DNA of 64,000 nt from Chloroflexota bacterium (GCA_026707405.1 JAPOWW010000011.1:62001-126000); one strand, 5' to 3'. Positions 26,821-35,860 are shown, counted from the first letter of the stretch. Numbers and translations are program-made. Notes: generated by a model not told the origin, from the sequence alone.

Positions 26821-27230
26821 AGTCGACTGCTCCCTGCCATGAGCCCGGTCGCGATCCCTAAACTTAGGGAAACAGTGGGCTGTGGCGGCGCCGATTGTAG
26901 GCACCCGGGGACCGACACCCAGACGTTCAGCGACCTCATCGAGCTGGTGTGACGCGATCGTGTTCCTAACGCGCGCTGCAATAAGCTGGCGTTCGCCTTT
27001 CCAGCACATCGCCCCCCGCCGCCAACAACTCCTTGACCAACCGGTGCGGAGCTCTTCTAAATTGCCTTTTGGAAGGCCCGCAGGGTCATCGTCCTCCGGC
27101 ACACTCAACCTCGATCGCGGTCGCCACCGGCGCTATGCAGTTCACGTCCAGTTCATTCCCCCTCGAATCGATGAACCTATCCCCTTCTCCCTCGGCATCC
27201 TCCAGCCCCCTGCTGAACTAGTACGATGCA
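26821..27230 (-). pseudogene. Possible relic of a decayed gene (unidentified)
   Basis: Read on the minus strand, 27215-27089 gives protein-like sequence (FSRGLEDAEGEGDRFIDSRG, continuing NELDVNCIAPVATAIEVECAGGR) ending at a stop. Further protein-like pieces follow in other frames, for example LVKELLAAGGDVLERRTPAY. The pieces cannot be joined without several frameshifts, so any gene here is dead. The same motif in weaker form (WFRRRLGDAELGA) occurs upstream of the second binding-protein gene at about 35970-36015. I cannot name the family. A small hairpin TCCCTAA-AC-TTAGGGA sits at 26855-26870, after the peptidase gene. Confidence 0.4.
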
Positions 27231-27259
27231 TTGACATCTAGTTAGTACGCGCGTAAATT
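27231..27259 (+). promoter_or_regulatory. Sigma-70-type promoter of the first ABC module
   Basis: A consensus -35 box TTGACA (27231-27236) is followed after exactly 17 bases by TAAATT (27254-27259), about 75 bases before the binding-protein start. The paralogous gene at 36134 has a matching arrangement: TTGACT at 36021-36026 and TATAGC at 36043-36048. Confidence 0.6.
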
Positions 27260-27334
27260 GCGTTCAGACATGGTTGTGAGTGCAGCTTAGGAGTTGTACG
27301 ACTTCCGACTGTCAGCGGCGATAGGGGGTGTGCG

Positions 27335-28921
27335 ATGGGTTCCGCAAAGACTTTGACAAGACGGCGAGTTCTAAAGGGAGTAGCTGTCGGAGGTTTTATC
27401 ACGGCATCTGCGGCTTTGGCCGGTTGCGGCGAGACACAGATAGTCACCGAAACGAAGATACAAGAGGTTATTAAGGAAGTGCCGGTCGAGAAGGTCGTCA
27501 CTCAGATCGTCGAAAAAGAGAAAGTTGTAGAGAAAGCGGTCGCGGTCGAGGTCGAGAGGGTCGTCACCCAGATCGTCGAAAAGGAAACGATCGTCGAGAA
27601 AGAGAAGATAGTCGAGAAACTAGTCACGGCCGCTCCGACCAAGCCCGCGCAGGTCAGCTTTGATTGGTTTTATATCGCCAATGCGCCGGGCGCCTTCACG
27701 CACATTGAAGACATCGTGATCCCCAGGTTTAACGGAGAATATCCCCACATCACCGTCGTTCCCGAAGGCAAGCCCTGGGGCGAGTACCTGACGAAGATTA
27801 ATACATTGATGGCGGCGGACGCTGTTCCTGATCTGATAGTGATGGATGACGTACTCCTGCCTGCGTACTCGGCCCGCGGAGCGATCATGCCGTTGGACGA
27901 GTTCTATAAACGCGACGGTCACTTGCTCGAGAATCTGGCCGACCGCGCCGGCAGTGTCGACAATCGGGTTGGCAAGATCTACGGCGTGAACCGCATGGTC
28001 AACCCGACTTCCGTTCTCTATAACGCGGAGCTATTCGAGAGCGTGGGTGTCGAGGCGCCCGATGATGACAGCCCATGGTCGTGGGACGAGTGGATCGAGA
28101 ACTTCCAGAAGATGACCTGGGACAACCAGAATCGACATCCGGGTCAGTCCGGCTTCGATGTGGAAAATGTCGAGCAGTGGGGCCTCTATCTCAAGCAGGC
28201 CATTCACTCGGAATGGATACCTGCCTTGACCCAGAACGGCGGGGAGATGCTTAGTGCCGATACCACGACGTCGGGACTTAACTTGCCGGAGTCGATCGAG
28301 GCCATGCAGTGGGTGCACGATCATGTCTGGAAATACCAAGTCGCTCCCACCAAGGATCAGATAACGGGATTCGGAAGCGAGTACGACATTACGTTCGTCA
28401 GCGGGGCGGCAATGGCGAAGGGGCATATCCTCGGCCAGGAGGCTCCCTATCCCGCGCCTGACAAGGCCAAGTATGAGATCAAGGCAATGGTGCATCCGAT
28501 TGGCAAACAGCTCGGCGCCTGCGCAACCGGTCACCAGATGATGATCGCGAAGGGCAGCCAGAAGGCCGAGGAAGCCTGGGCCTTTGCTGTCTTCCACGTC
28601 ACCGACGTGCCGTCAAGTATTGGTATCTACACGGTAGCAAACTATGGTCTGTGCCCCGACACGACCACTTGGCAGCTTCCTGAAGTCCAGAATCGCGAAC
28701 ACTATCCTCGCGACATTAGCCCGTACTTCCACGTGATCGAAAACGATTACGGTCGCCCCATGCATCCAAACCCGTTCTTCGGGGAGTGGTATGGAGCGTT
28801 CAATAAGGCCAATGACGAGGCTGCTTACAACCGGTTGAGCGTTGAAGAGGCCATGTCGCTGGCCCATGAGGAGACCCAAGACGTTATAGACCGATTCTTC
28901 AAACTGAACCCCCTGTACTAG
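27335..28921 (+). CDS. Carbohydrate ABC transporter substrate-binding lipoprotein (family 1)
   Basis: This is the extracytoplasmic receptor of a CUT1-type sugar importer. It opens with a Tat-like signal TRRRVLKG, a hydrophobic stretch and the lipobox LAGC (Cys near residue 31). A linker of about 70 residues then repeats units such as VVTQIVEKEKVVEK, likely a coiled coil or extended spacer. The binding domain follows, with typical family 1 features (IVIPRFNGEYPHITVVPEG, TLMAADAVPDLIVMDD). The full length is 528 residues. Its two permeases follow after a 124-base gap containing hairpins. The sugar cannot be told. Confidence 0.92.
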   Translation: MGSAKTLTRRRVLKGVAVGGFITASAALAGCGETQIVTETKIQEVIKEVPVEKVVTQIVEKEKVVEKAVAVEVERVVTQIVEKETIVEKEKIVEKLVTAAPTKPAQVSFDWFYIANAPGAFTHIEDIVIPRFNGEYPHITVVPEGKPWGEYLTKINTLMAADAVPDLIVMDDVLLPAYSARGAIMPLDEFYKRDGHLLENLADRAGSVDNRVGKIYGVNRMVNPTSVLYNAELFESVGVEAPDDDSPWSWDEWIENFQKMTWDNQNRHPGQSGFDVENVEQWGLYLKQAIHSEWIPALTQNGGEMLSADTTTSGLNLPESIEAMQWVHDHVWKYQVAPTKDQITGFGSEYDITFVSGAAMAKGHILGQEAPYPAPDKAKYEIKAMVHPIGKQLGACATGHQMMIAKGSQKAEEAWAFAVFHVTDVPSSIGIYTVANYGLCPDTTTWQLPEVQNREHYPRDISPYFHVIENDYGRPMHPNPFFGEWYGAFNKANDEAAYNRLSVEEAMSLAHEETQDVIDRFFKLNPLY

Positions 28922-28927
28922 ATATCG

Positions 28928-28980
28928 ACTCGGTTCCGTTGTACAGGGCCGAGTAGAAAGAGGGACCCGGTCGGACCGGG
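28928..28980 (+). terminator. Intercistronic hairpins between binding protein and permeases
   Basis: Two inverted repeats lie just after the binding-protein stop: ACTCGG...CCGAGT (28928-28954) and CCCGGT-CGG-ACCGGG (28966-28980). Such hairpins after the first gene of sugar-import operons usually act as partial terminators or 3' stabilisers, giving more receptor than permease. Neither has a T-run. Confidence 0.45.
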
Positions 28981-29045
28981 AGAGTGCTTAGTGGCAGGTG
29001 TGACCGCCGTTTCGCACGTTCGATTGAAAGCCAAATCGCGGGGAA

Positions 29046-29975
29046 ATGCTATTAGCTGCAAGGACTGAGCGCCTGAGAGCCTACAAAAGGCTAGCTCGAA
29101 TCCTCTCGAAGTCCAACGTCAATGAGGGGATCTGGGCGTATGTTCTGCTCATTCCCTATCTGGTGAATCTGCTGCTGTTTACCGCCGGCCCCGTAATTGC
29201 GGCTCTCGTCCTCAGCTTCACCCATTACGACCTCTTACGCCCCCCAATTCCGGCTGGAATTGAGAATTACGCTCGTGCGTTTGGGGACAGGGACGTCCAG
29301 GCTGCATTCCGCAACACGGCCTACTACGTGGCGGCGTACGTACCAATTACCATGACCTTCGCACTGTTCATCGCCATCGCCTTGAATCAGAAGATCAGGG
29401 GCATTGTGTGGTACAGGGCGGCGTTCTTCATTCCGGTCGTAACCAGCGGCGTGGCCACGGCCATCATGTGGCAGATCGTTCTTAGCAAGCTCGGCATCGC
29501 GAACTACCTTCTCGGATTAGTCGGCTTTCGCCCTGTTGACTGGTGGGGATATGAGCGTGCTCTGGGCTCGATCATCATGATGGGTGTTTGGGGCGGCCTG
29601 GGCGTCTTGATGATGTTCTGGCTTTCGGCTCTTCAGGGCATTCCCGTTCACCTGTATGAAGCGGCGTCCATCGATGGAGCGGGCTGGTGGGGGAAGTTCA
29701 GACACGTCACCCTTCCGATGCTTACTCCTATGGCGCTTTTTCTGATGATTCTCGGAATCATCGGCTCATTCCAGGTATTCGTATCGACCTTCGTTATCAC
29801 GAGCGGAGGGCCAGGCAATGCCACTCTGACGTTGGCTCTCCTCATCTACCAGGAAGGTTTTACTTACTTCTATATGGGTTATGCCTCCGCATTGGCATAC
29901 ATGATGTTTGTGATCGTATTCATCGTCACGATGATCCAGTGGCGCCTGCAGCGCTATTGGGTCTTTTACGAATAG
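29046..29975 (+). CDS. Sugar ABC transporter permease (MalF/UgpA-like)
   Basis: This inner-membrane subunit of 309 residues has six predicted TM helices and the EAA loop EAASIDGAGWWGKFRHVTLPML near residues 205-226, which contacts the ATPase. The sequence resembles the MalF/UgpA subgroup (YVLLIPYLVNLLLF, then GGPGNATLTLALLIYQEGF). It pairs with the gene 12 bases downstream. No ATPase gene follows, so an MsmK/UgpC-type ATPase encoded elsewhere must energise the transporter. Confidence 0.92.
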   Translation: MLLAARTERLRAYKRLARILSKSNVNEGIWAYVLLIPYLVNLLLFTAGPVIAALVLSFTHYDLLRPPIPAGIENYARAFGDRDVQAAFRNTAYYVAAYVPITMTFALFIAIALNQKIRGIVWYRAAFFIPVVTSGVATAIMWQIVLSKLGIANYLLGLVGFRPVDWWGYERALGSIIMMGVWGGLGVLMMFWLSALQGIPVHLYEAASIDGAGWWGKFRHVTLPMLTPMALFLMILGIIGSFQVFVSTFVITSGGPGNATLTLALLIYQEGFTYFYMGYASALAYMMFVIVFIVTMIQWRLQRYWVFYE

Positions 29976-29987
29976 GCGGACGACAAG

Positions 29988-30899
29988 ATGGCTTCCACGG
30001 GATACCAGCCGGCGCCCAGGCCGATTCAGCCTTTGCCGGCGAGCACGATTTCCACCGATCCGACGGCGGCCGCGAGGATTAAACGAGTCGCGGCCACGCT
30101 CGGGCTTTTGATCGCGGCTTTTGTGTCCAGCGTTCCGTTCTACTACATGTTGAACCTAGCTCTACAGGAGAAGGGCGGCTATGGGCTCTTCGACTGGCCG
30201 CCGCGGATGGTTCCCGAGTGGCCGCTGCAACTCCACAACTTCCCCGATGCGCTCTCGCAAAGTCCATTCGGTCGCTACTTTCTCAACAGCACAATAATCG
30301 CCGTTCTGTCTGTGGTTGGAACCGTCCTGTCGTCTTCTGTCGCAGGGTACGTCTTTGCGCGAATGCGCTTTCCGGGACGTGACGTTCTGTTCATCGTGAT
30401 GCTGGCGACGCTGATGGTGCCCCCTCAGGTCACCCTGATCCCGCAGTTCATCCTGTTCAAGTCCCTTGGATGGTACGACTCGTGGTATCCCCTGTGGGTT
30501 CCACACTGGACCGGCACCGCCTTCGCGATCTTCCTCATGCGCCAGTATTTCAAGACGCTTCCATCGGAACTAGTGGATGCCGCGAAGATCGACGGTGCGA
30601 ATCCGCTCATGATTTTCTGGAAGATTTTCATGCCGCTGGCCAAACCGGTGCTGGCCACGGTGGCCATTCTGGTGTTTCTGGGATCGTGGAATGACCTGCT
30701 AGGTCCCGTCATCTACCTGCAGTCGAACGATAACTACACGGTCCAGGTAGGACTCGCGTTCTTCAGAGGGCAATACACCATGGACATCGTTTCGTTGATG
30801 TCAGCCTCGGTTGTCGCGGTTATCCCACCCATCGTTATCTTCATGCTCACGCAGCGATATTTCGTTAGAGGAATTGTGCTGACGGGGCTGAAGGGCTGA
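29988..30899 (+). CDS. Sugar ABC transporter permease (MalG/UgpE-like)
   Basis: This second membrane subunit of 303 residues belongs to the MalG/UgpE type. The EAA loop reads ELVDAAKIDGANPLMIFWKI near residue 192, preceded by AIFLMRQYF, and the C-terminus ends in the usual QRYFVRGIVLTGLKG. An N-terminal extension of about 25 residues, rich in Pro and Ala, precedes the first helix. It is the last gene of the first importer module, ending 264 bases before the glycoside-hydrolase-like gene. Confidence 0.92.
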   Translation: MASTGYQPAPRPIQPLPASTISTDPTAAARIKRVAATLGLLIAAFVSSVPFYYMLNLALQEKGGYGLFDWPPRMVPEWPLQLHNFPDALSQSPFGRYFLNSTIIAVLSVVGTVLSSSVAGYVFARMRFPGRDVLFIVMLATLMVPPQVTLIPQFILFKSLGWYDSWYPLWVPHWTGTAFAIFLMRQYFKTLPSELVDAAKIDGANPLMIFWKIFMPLAKPVLATVAILVFLGSWNDLLGPVIYLQSNDNYTVQVGLAFFRGQYTMDIVSLMSASVVAVIPPIVIFMLTQRYFVRGIVLTGLKG

Positions 30900-31163
30900 T
30901 TGCAGGCTAGCGGGAAGGCGAGATCGCAGAGATCTGCAGCCTTGCGGCCGGATGGTCGGAACGGCGCTGGACACCGCTTCCAATGCAGCGTTGCGGTGGA
31001 AAATAAGGAGAGTCGGCCGAGGTCTGGTTGCGATTGATGCAAATGGGATCCGGCGAGCCTGAACCTCCGACGCGGCGTTGGTAACGGGCTGGAGTCCGGC
31101 TTGGAGAACGGGGCTGACCAGGTCTGGGGAGGCTGCTTCCCGGTGAAGAAAGGACATCGCGGC

Positions 31164-33287
31164 ATGGAATGGTACGAGCGGGCGACCGGTTTCTGGACGT
31201 GGTCACGGCACGGGCGTCCCATGACCCGACGGTGGGTGCGTGAGTCTGTCATCGAACGCGCCCAGGAATTCAGCGCCGAGTACGTCATTTTTGGTATCCA
31301 TATCGGCGGTTATATGGCCTTTCGAAGTGAGATAGCACCGCCTGTCCCCGACATGGAAGACGACGTGCTAGGACAGCTCTGCGAAGATGGCCACGCCGCA
31401 GGCTTGAAAGTTCTTCCCTACTGGATGACCACCAGCGGGCCGAACACGATCCAGTTGCTCGAGCATCCTGATTGGATCGTCAAGGATTGGGAAGACAAGG
31501 GGGAGCAGGTTCTTTGTTACAGCTCACCCTTTGGAGACTTCGCCGAAGCTCTAACCCGAGAAGCGCTAACCAAGTACCCGGTGGATGGGATGCTGTACGA
31601 CCAGCTCACCGCGGGCCGAGGTGTGCAATCGACATGCTATTGCATCTACTGTCGAGAGGAGTTTCGCCGGACCTACGATCAGGAGATGCCGCGTTCCGCT
31701 CACCGGGGTAGCTACTACGACCAGCCGGTCGTGGAGGATCCAGACGCTCAGCGGCTGTTACGGGAATTTCAGATCCGGAATGCCCGCCATTTCTGCCAGC
31801 GCATCAGGCACGCTTTCGAAGAGATTAGACCCGAGGCCTTCTACATCCAGAATTGGTTGTTTGGTCCGATGGCTGAAGAGTGCGGTGAATTCGTCGACGG
31901 GCTATTCGGTGAGCGTCACATCACAACTGATGTGAACGAGGTGGCGCTTGCGCATCGACTCATGAAGGCCTATGGGCGGAAGCCAGTTTGGGGAAATTAT
32001 TCGTATTCGTATCACCACCACGCGACCTTCCGTTCCCTGGAGAGTACACATATGGCTCTCATGGATACGGTGGCGTCCGGCTGCTCGGCGACGCTGTTGG
32101 ATCTGAACGCCACAGACGACAACAAGAACCGCTACGAGGACATGAAGGAGGCCATGCGGCAGGTTCGGTGGACAACTGACGCGCTGAAGGATTCGCACCA
32201 CGTCAAGTACGCCGCGGTGTTGCATTCGCGCGCTTCGGAAGAATTTGCCCATGACGACTTCGTGCCTTCGTTCGAGGGGACCTTCGAGGTTCTGGCAGAG
32301 CAGCAGATCCCGCTCGAATTCATAACTGAGAAGACCGTTCAGAGCGGTGGGCTGGATGGCTATAAGGTCTTGGTGATGCCGAACACGGCATATGTGAGTG
32401 ATGCTACGGCGGAAGCGATAAGGGCATTCGTTCAGAACGGCGGGGGCCTGGTGGCGACTTATCGAGCGGGCATGTTCGACGATAGAGGTCAAATGCGGAC
32501 GGCCGACTGGCTCGCCGCGCTGGCCGGGATCCGCCGGAGCAAGATCGTGGCGTGGGATATGGACACCTGGTATCCGTCGATGGACTCACAGGTCTACATT
32601 CCGAGCGTGGACCTGACTCCCGGACGCGGCTACTTCTGGTACTTCCGTCCGAATGATGACACTCCTGTTGCTGAGGGAATTGAGGGGCGGCTCCTTCACT
32701 TTCGGGCTCCGTACGTAGCCGTCTACGCGTTGAACGGGACGACGACGGCCGCACGCATTCTTGACTCCGATCAGAAGCTCGTGAACATGCAGCCCTACAA
32801 CCGACGCGGACTTTTTCCGGGGGAACCGCGCACCCCTCTTGTAACGCTGCGTGAGGGTCCGGGGCGCGTCGCCTACATAGCAGCGCCGCTGGAGCCGGAG
32901 CGAAACCGGGTCGAGTGCTACGAGATCGACCATTTGTATCGCAACGTGGTTGTGTGGGCTGGTGGTGACGCTCCCCTCGAGACGTCTCACGTTCCCCCAA
33001 CGGTCCAGCTGTCTCTAAGCGAAAGTAATGACGGAAGCCGTCTAGTGGTTGTGTTGGTTAACAAGACCATCCATCCTCTAGCCCGCGGAGCTCTTCAAGG
33101 CGGGAGCATCCGTTACGTCGTGCCTGTATCCAACTTGGAGCTCAGCATCTCGACCGCGGGGAAGCAAGTTTCCAGTGTAGAGACTGCTTCAGGGCGAGAA
33201 GTGGAGTTCGCGCAAGCTGAGGGCCGGGCGAACATCCTCGTGCGGGAACTCCCCGTGGCCGAATGTCTGACGCTGAAACTGGCATAG
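31164..33287 (+). CDS. Putative glycoside hydrolase, TIM barrel plus GATase-like trimerisation domain
   Basis: The N-terminal 330 residues look like a GH TIM barrel (DGMLYDQLTAG, ILPYWMTTSGPN-type barrel strands), with a conserved CYCIYCREEF motif near residue 155. Residues 350-460 resemble the beta-galactosidase trimerisation (class I glutamine amidotransferase-like) domain (YKVLVMPNTAYVSDAT, FVQNGGGLVATYRAG). The C-terminus is a small beta domain. The same layout and CYCxxC motif occur in the protein encoded at 54883-56964. No signal peptide is seen, so it probably acts on imported oligosaccharide. The ATG at 31164 has AAAGGA nine bases upstream; a TTG at 31101 would add 21 residues. Confidence 0.7.
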   Translation: MEWYERATGFWTWSRHGRPMTRRWVRESVIERAQEFSAEYVIFGIHIGGYMAFRSEIAPPVPDMEDDVLGQLCEDGHAAGLKVLPYWMTTSGPNTIQLLEHPDWIVKDWEDKGEQVLCYSSPFGDFAEALTREALTKYPVDGMLYDQLTAGRGVQSTCYCIYCREEFRRTYDQEMPRSAHRGSYYDQPVVEDPDAQRLLREFQIRNARHFCQRIRHAFEEIRPEAFYIQNWLFGPMAEECGEFVDGLFGERHITTDVNEVALAHRLMKAYGRKPVWGNYSYSYHHHATFRSLESTHMALMDTVASGCSATLLDLNATDDNKNRYEDMKEAMRQVRWTTDALKDSHHVKYAAVLHSRASEEFAHDDFVPSFEGTFEVLAEQQIPLEFITEKTVQSGGLDGYKVLVMPNTAYVSDATAEAIRAFVQNGGGLVATYRAGMFDDRGQMRTADWLAALAGIRRSKIVAWDMDTWYPSMDSQVYIPSVDLTPGRGYFWYFRPNDDTPVAEGIEGRLLHFRAPYVAVYALNGTTTAARILDSDQKLVNMQPYNRRGLFPGEPRTPLVTLREGPGRVAYIAAPLEPERNRVECYEIDHLYRNVVVWAGGDAPLETSHVPPTVQLSLSESNDGSRLVVVLVNKTIHPLARGALQGGSIRYVVPVSNLELSISTAGKQVSSVETASGREVEFAQAEGRANILVRELPVAECLTLKLA

Positions 33288-33944
33288 GGAATCGCTTCAC
33301 GCAGCCTGCCGGGACGGATTGCGGCGGCCGCGTTTAGCGGTCTTCTGTCGGGTGCCGTTAGGGTCACGTCGGCGTGTGGGCTGCGCCATCCAATCGGTGC
33401 CCGAGATGCGTGACGTGCTGCAATTCACAGTGATGATCGCGGCGGATTGGACAGGCTGAAGGCGAAGGTCCTCTTTCCACGTGGGGGTATTCGTGATCAG
33501 GTGCTTCGGATAAGGCCAGAATTGGGCTCAACCGGGACGCCGCGGCCAACAACGGCAAATACTCCAGTGTGGAGCACCGGATTAGCGATAACCATGCGTG
33601 GAACATCGCCCCTGACGCTCTGACTTGAAGGTCTCACTCCGTGGGCGTGCTGACTTCCGGCACGACGTACGACTTGCAGGTGAGCGAGCATTAGGACAGG
33701 GCATGTCCGAGGCTCGCTGTCGGCACAGGCATCGGCAACGACCGGGCCCCGCAACTAGCGGCCGCCTTGACGAGCGACCGGGGTAGTGGCGTGACAGACG
33801 GATGTCGGGGATGAAGGGTTCTACCTCTCCGACCTGAATGTGACGGACCTTCCGGAGGCGGGCCACGTACGGAAGTATCGATCGATTGAGAGTCTCTTTA
33901 GCCCTGGGGCGTGCTGCGGGGGTGTCGACGACCGTCGCGTCGGG
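33288..33944. other. Long non-coding gap with possible gene relics
   Basis: No intact gene is visible in these 657 bases. Short overlapping frames on both strands look partly protein-like: on the plus strand LTSGTTYDLQV near 33650-33680 and DEGFYLSDLNVTDLPEAGHV near 33809-33868, on the minus strand VRHIQVGEVEPFIPDI near 33800-33850. None extends without frameshifts or stops. I take this as decayed sequence of unknown origin, in keeping with the degraded genes further on. Confidence 0.35.
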
Positions 33945-35480
33945 CTAGCTCCAGGCGAATCCGTAAAGTCTGGCACGGCGGAGATGGAATCGCACCGCCG
34001 CGACTTCTATCGGGCATGAGTCTCCGCCCGTCCAGCCAAGCTGAGCTGACTTGGCGTCACCTTGCCAGGGAACGAAGTCGTCCAAACCGAAGCCGTCAAC
34101 GGGTTTGCCAGTGCCATCCAGGAGTTCAGCTCGGAGGAGACCATCTTTGACGGTGACGGCATTGACAGAGAGGCTCTTGCCACCAACCGCGAGAGGATGA
34201 GTTGTCAGGCTTGACTCGATATTCCCGCCGGGTCCCGGCACGGCCGCCCAGTAACGGTTGTGCTCCCAACGCGCCCGGCAGATAGCGCCGTTGAACTGCC
34301 AGATGGAAGGCTCGTTTTGCGAGGCGTCGCCGTGCAAACCTTCCAGTCCACCGTAATACACGAACGTATTGTCACCGTCCTCGATGAGGTGGTGAGTCGG
34401 CCAGATCATGCCCCCTCCGTAGTCCCCAAGCGGAGCGAGCGGCAGACAAGGCAGCCGGGCGGGACGGCGCCAGTGCCTGCCGTCTGCGCTTCCCGCAAAC
34501 TGAAGGTCGATGGTTTGCGTGAGCGGGTGGTAGCACGTGGCGATGCCTAAGTACCCACCTTCTATAGGTGTATAGGTCAGCTCCATGAACTGAAGATCTT
34601 GGGGATCGCGCCAATCGGGCGCGAGGACGACCTCGTAGGCGCTGAATTCTAGGCCGTCCGTGCTGGTTCGTCGCACGATGATGCGACGTTTGGGCGACCC
34701 GACGTCGTACGGCGCCAAGCCGCCCGGGTGAATCGGTTCGGAGATCTTGTGATACGCCAGATAGCCGCCATCGGAGGCGCGGTATACAAATGCCCCATCC
34801 GCCGTATCCAATGTGGAGCGGTAGTTGACGTTGCGAGGCTGATGTTGGAGGATCAGCAGAGGCCCCGCTTCGGGCGTCCATCTGATTCCGTCGGGAGAAA
34901 CGTACTTGTACATGCCGGGCGGATGGCTCGACCGACCGGCCGGAAGCGGGAGCCCGTCGATCACTATTTCGGGCTGTAACCAGGGTGACCTGCGTCTGTC
35001 GAACCCGTATTTGGGCAGCCGCATCACGTACATCTCGTATCTGCGAATCGGATCAGCCGTCGGATCAATCAGCACGGAAGCGTAGAGATTAATGCCCCCG
35101 GCGTCGGCGTCGATGAGAATATTCGTTCCGTCGTAGCCGGGATATGGGCACAAATCGAGAGCCGGGCGGGTCCAGTTAACGCCGTCTTCGGAGGTTGCAT
35201 AGGCCAGACGCCAGTCGTGGGTGCCAAACGGAGCGCACGAGTACCATGCTTTCCAGAGGCCGTCGATTGGGTCTTTGACGACAGTGCCGTGGCTGAAAAC
35301 CACTCCGCTATCCCAGGGTAACGCCGGTTCGATAAGAGGATTGTCGGGGTCGGGACTGGCCTGCTCGATTCTCCAGCCGATCCGGTCCGACTCCGCGATG
35401 TCATCTTCGAGGATCATCGCGATGCAGTTGATGCGGCGGAGAGACTGATAGCTGCCTGATTGTTCTGTGAGGTCCGACAT
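33945..35480 (-). CDS. Five-bladed beta-propeller glycosidase-like protein (GH32/GH43/GH130-type fold)
   Basis: The 511-residue protein has the alternating pattern of five-bladed propeller glycosidases and phosphorylases: HGTVVKDPIDGLWKAWYSC, LAYATSEDGVNWTRP, KYVSPDGIRWTPEAG, LQFAGSADGRHWRRP and GMIWPTHHLIEDGDNTFVYYGG, each about 60-90 residues apart. Each blade carries an S-x-DGxxW element typical of GH32/GH43-like folds. Catalytic acids cannot be assigned with certainty. No signal peptide is seen. The ATG follows AGGAAGGGTGG. The gene diverges from the decayed binding-protein gene and may process the sugar that module once imported. Confidence 0.7.
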   Translation of the reverse strand: MSDLTEQSGSYQSLRRINCIAMILEDDIAESDRIGWRIEQASPDPDNPLIEPALPWDSGVVFSHGTVVKDPIDGLWKAWYSCAPFGTHDWRLAYATSEDGVNWTRPALDLCPYPGYDGTNILIDADAGGINLYASVLIDPTADPIRRYEMYVMRLPKYGFDRRRSPWLQPEIVIDGLPLPAGRSSHPPGMYKYVSPDGIRWTPEAGPLLILQHQPRNVNYRSTLDTADGAFVYRASDGGYLAYHKISEPIHPGGLAPYDVGSPKRRIIVRRTSTDGLEFSAYEVVLAPDWRDPQDLQFMELTYTPIEGGYLGIATCYHPLTQTIDLQFAGSADGRHWRRPARLPCLPLAPLGDYGGGMIWPTHHLIEDGDNTFVYYGGLEGLHGDASQNEPSIWQFNGAICRARWEHNRYWAAVPGPGGNIESSLTTHPLAVGGKSLSVNAVTVKDGLLRAELLDGTGKPVDGFGLDDFVPWQGDAKSAQLGWTGGDSCPIEVAAVRFHLRRARLYGFAWS

Positions 35481-35680
35481 CTACCACCCTTCCTCTGAGC
35501 CAACGACAGTGAACTGGTCTCAGTATGGCGCGGCCCTCTACCCAGTGCAACTGATGGGAGGCAGCCGCTGTGCATTGGTTTTCCTCCGGCAGTCAGGGGC
35601 CGTGTCGGAGTATGCGACAAGCTCGATGCAGGCGAGAAGGGCGTCGTTGCATACCCGACTCAAGTTCATCTAGCAATGAT

Positions 35681-35860
35681 GTCTGCATCGACTGAACTAG
35701 CATCGTATGGAGTGACCTCTCATTCGCAGAGGTCATCATTGGGCAGGTTCTTGACTTAGTGGTAGTGCTGGTCGCGTTTCTGGACCTGTTCATACAGCTC
35801 CCTGTGAATTCGGCCTTTGCGAAGTCGCCGGATGCAGCGCCCTCCAAGTCGGCTATTCGA
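35681..35860 (+). pseudogene. Rotted copy of the upstream region and 5' end of the MFS transporter gene
   Basis: From GTCTGCATCGA at 35681 this stretch aligns with 41263 onward, the region before and at the start of the intact MFS gene. Translated, 35762-35820 gives VVLVAFLDLFIQLPV then NSAFAKS, against VVLVAFLDLFIQLPV then ISAYARS in the intact gene. About 48 bases that hold the ribosome-binding site and ATG in the intact copy are missing here (junction near 35759), and the match fades after 35860. It cannot be expressed as an MFS protein. It is a relic of a duplication or recombination. Confidence 0.85.
35713..35735. promoter_or_regulatory. Perfect 8-base inverted repeat, operator candidate
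   Basis: TGACCTCT and AGAGGTCA are separated by CATTCGC. The same site, with two mismatches in the right arm (AGCGATCA), lies at 41295-41317, 49 bases before the intact MFS start. The symmetry and position suggest binding of a dimeric repressor, perhaps of the GntR type, but no regulator gene is nearby. Confidence 0.45.

Noticed and set aside
33288-33944. A coding gene in the long gap before the propeller glycosidase
   Set aside because: Protein-like pieces occur in several frames on both strands, but none can be extended without stops or shifts, so no gene is called.
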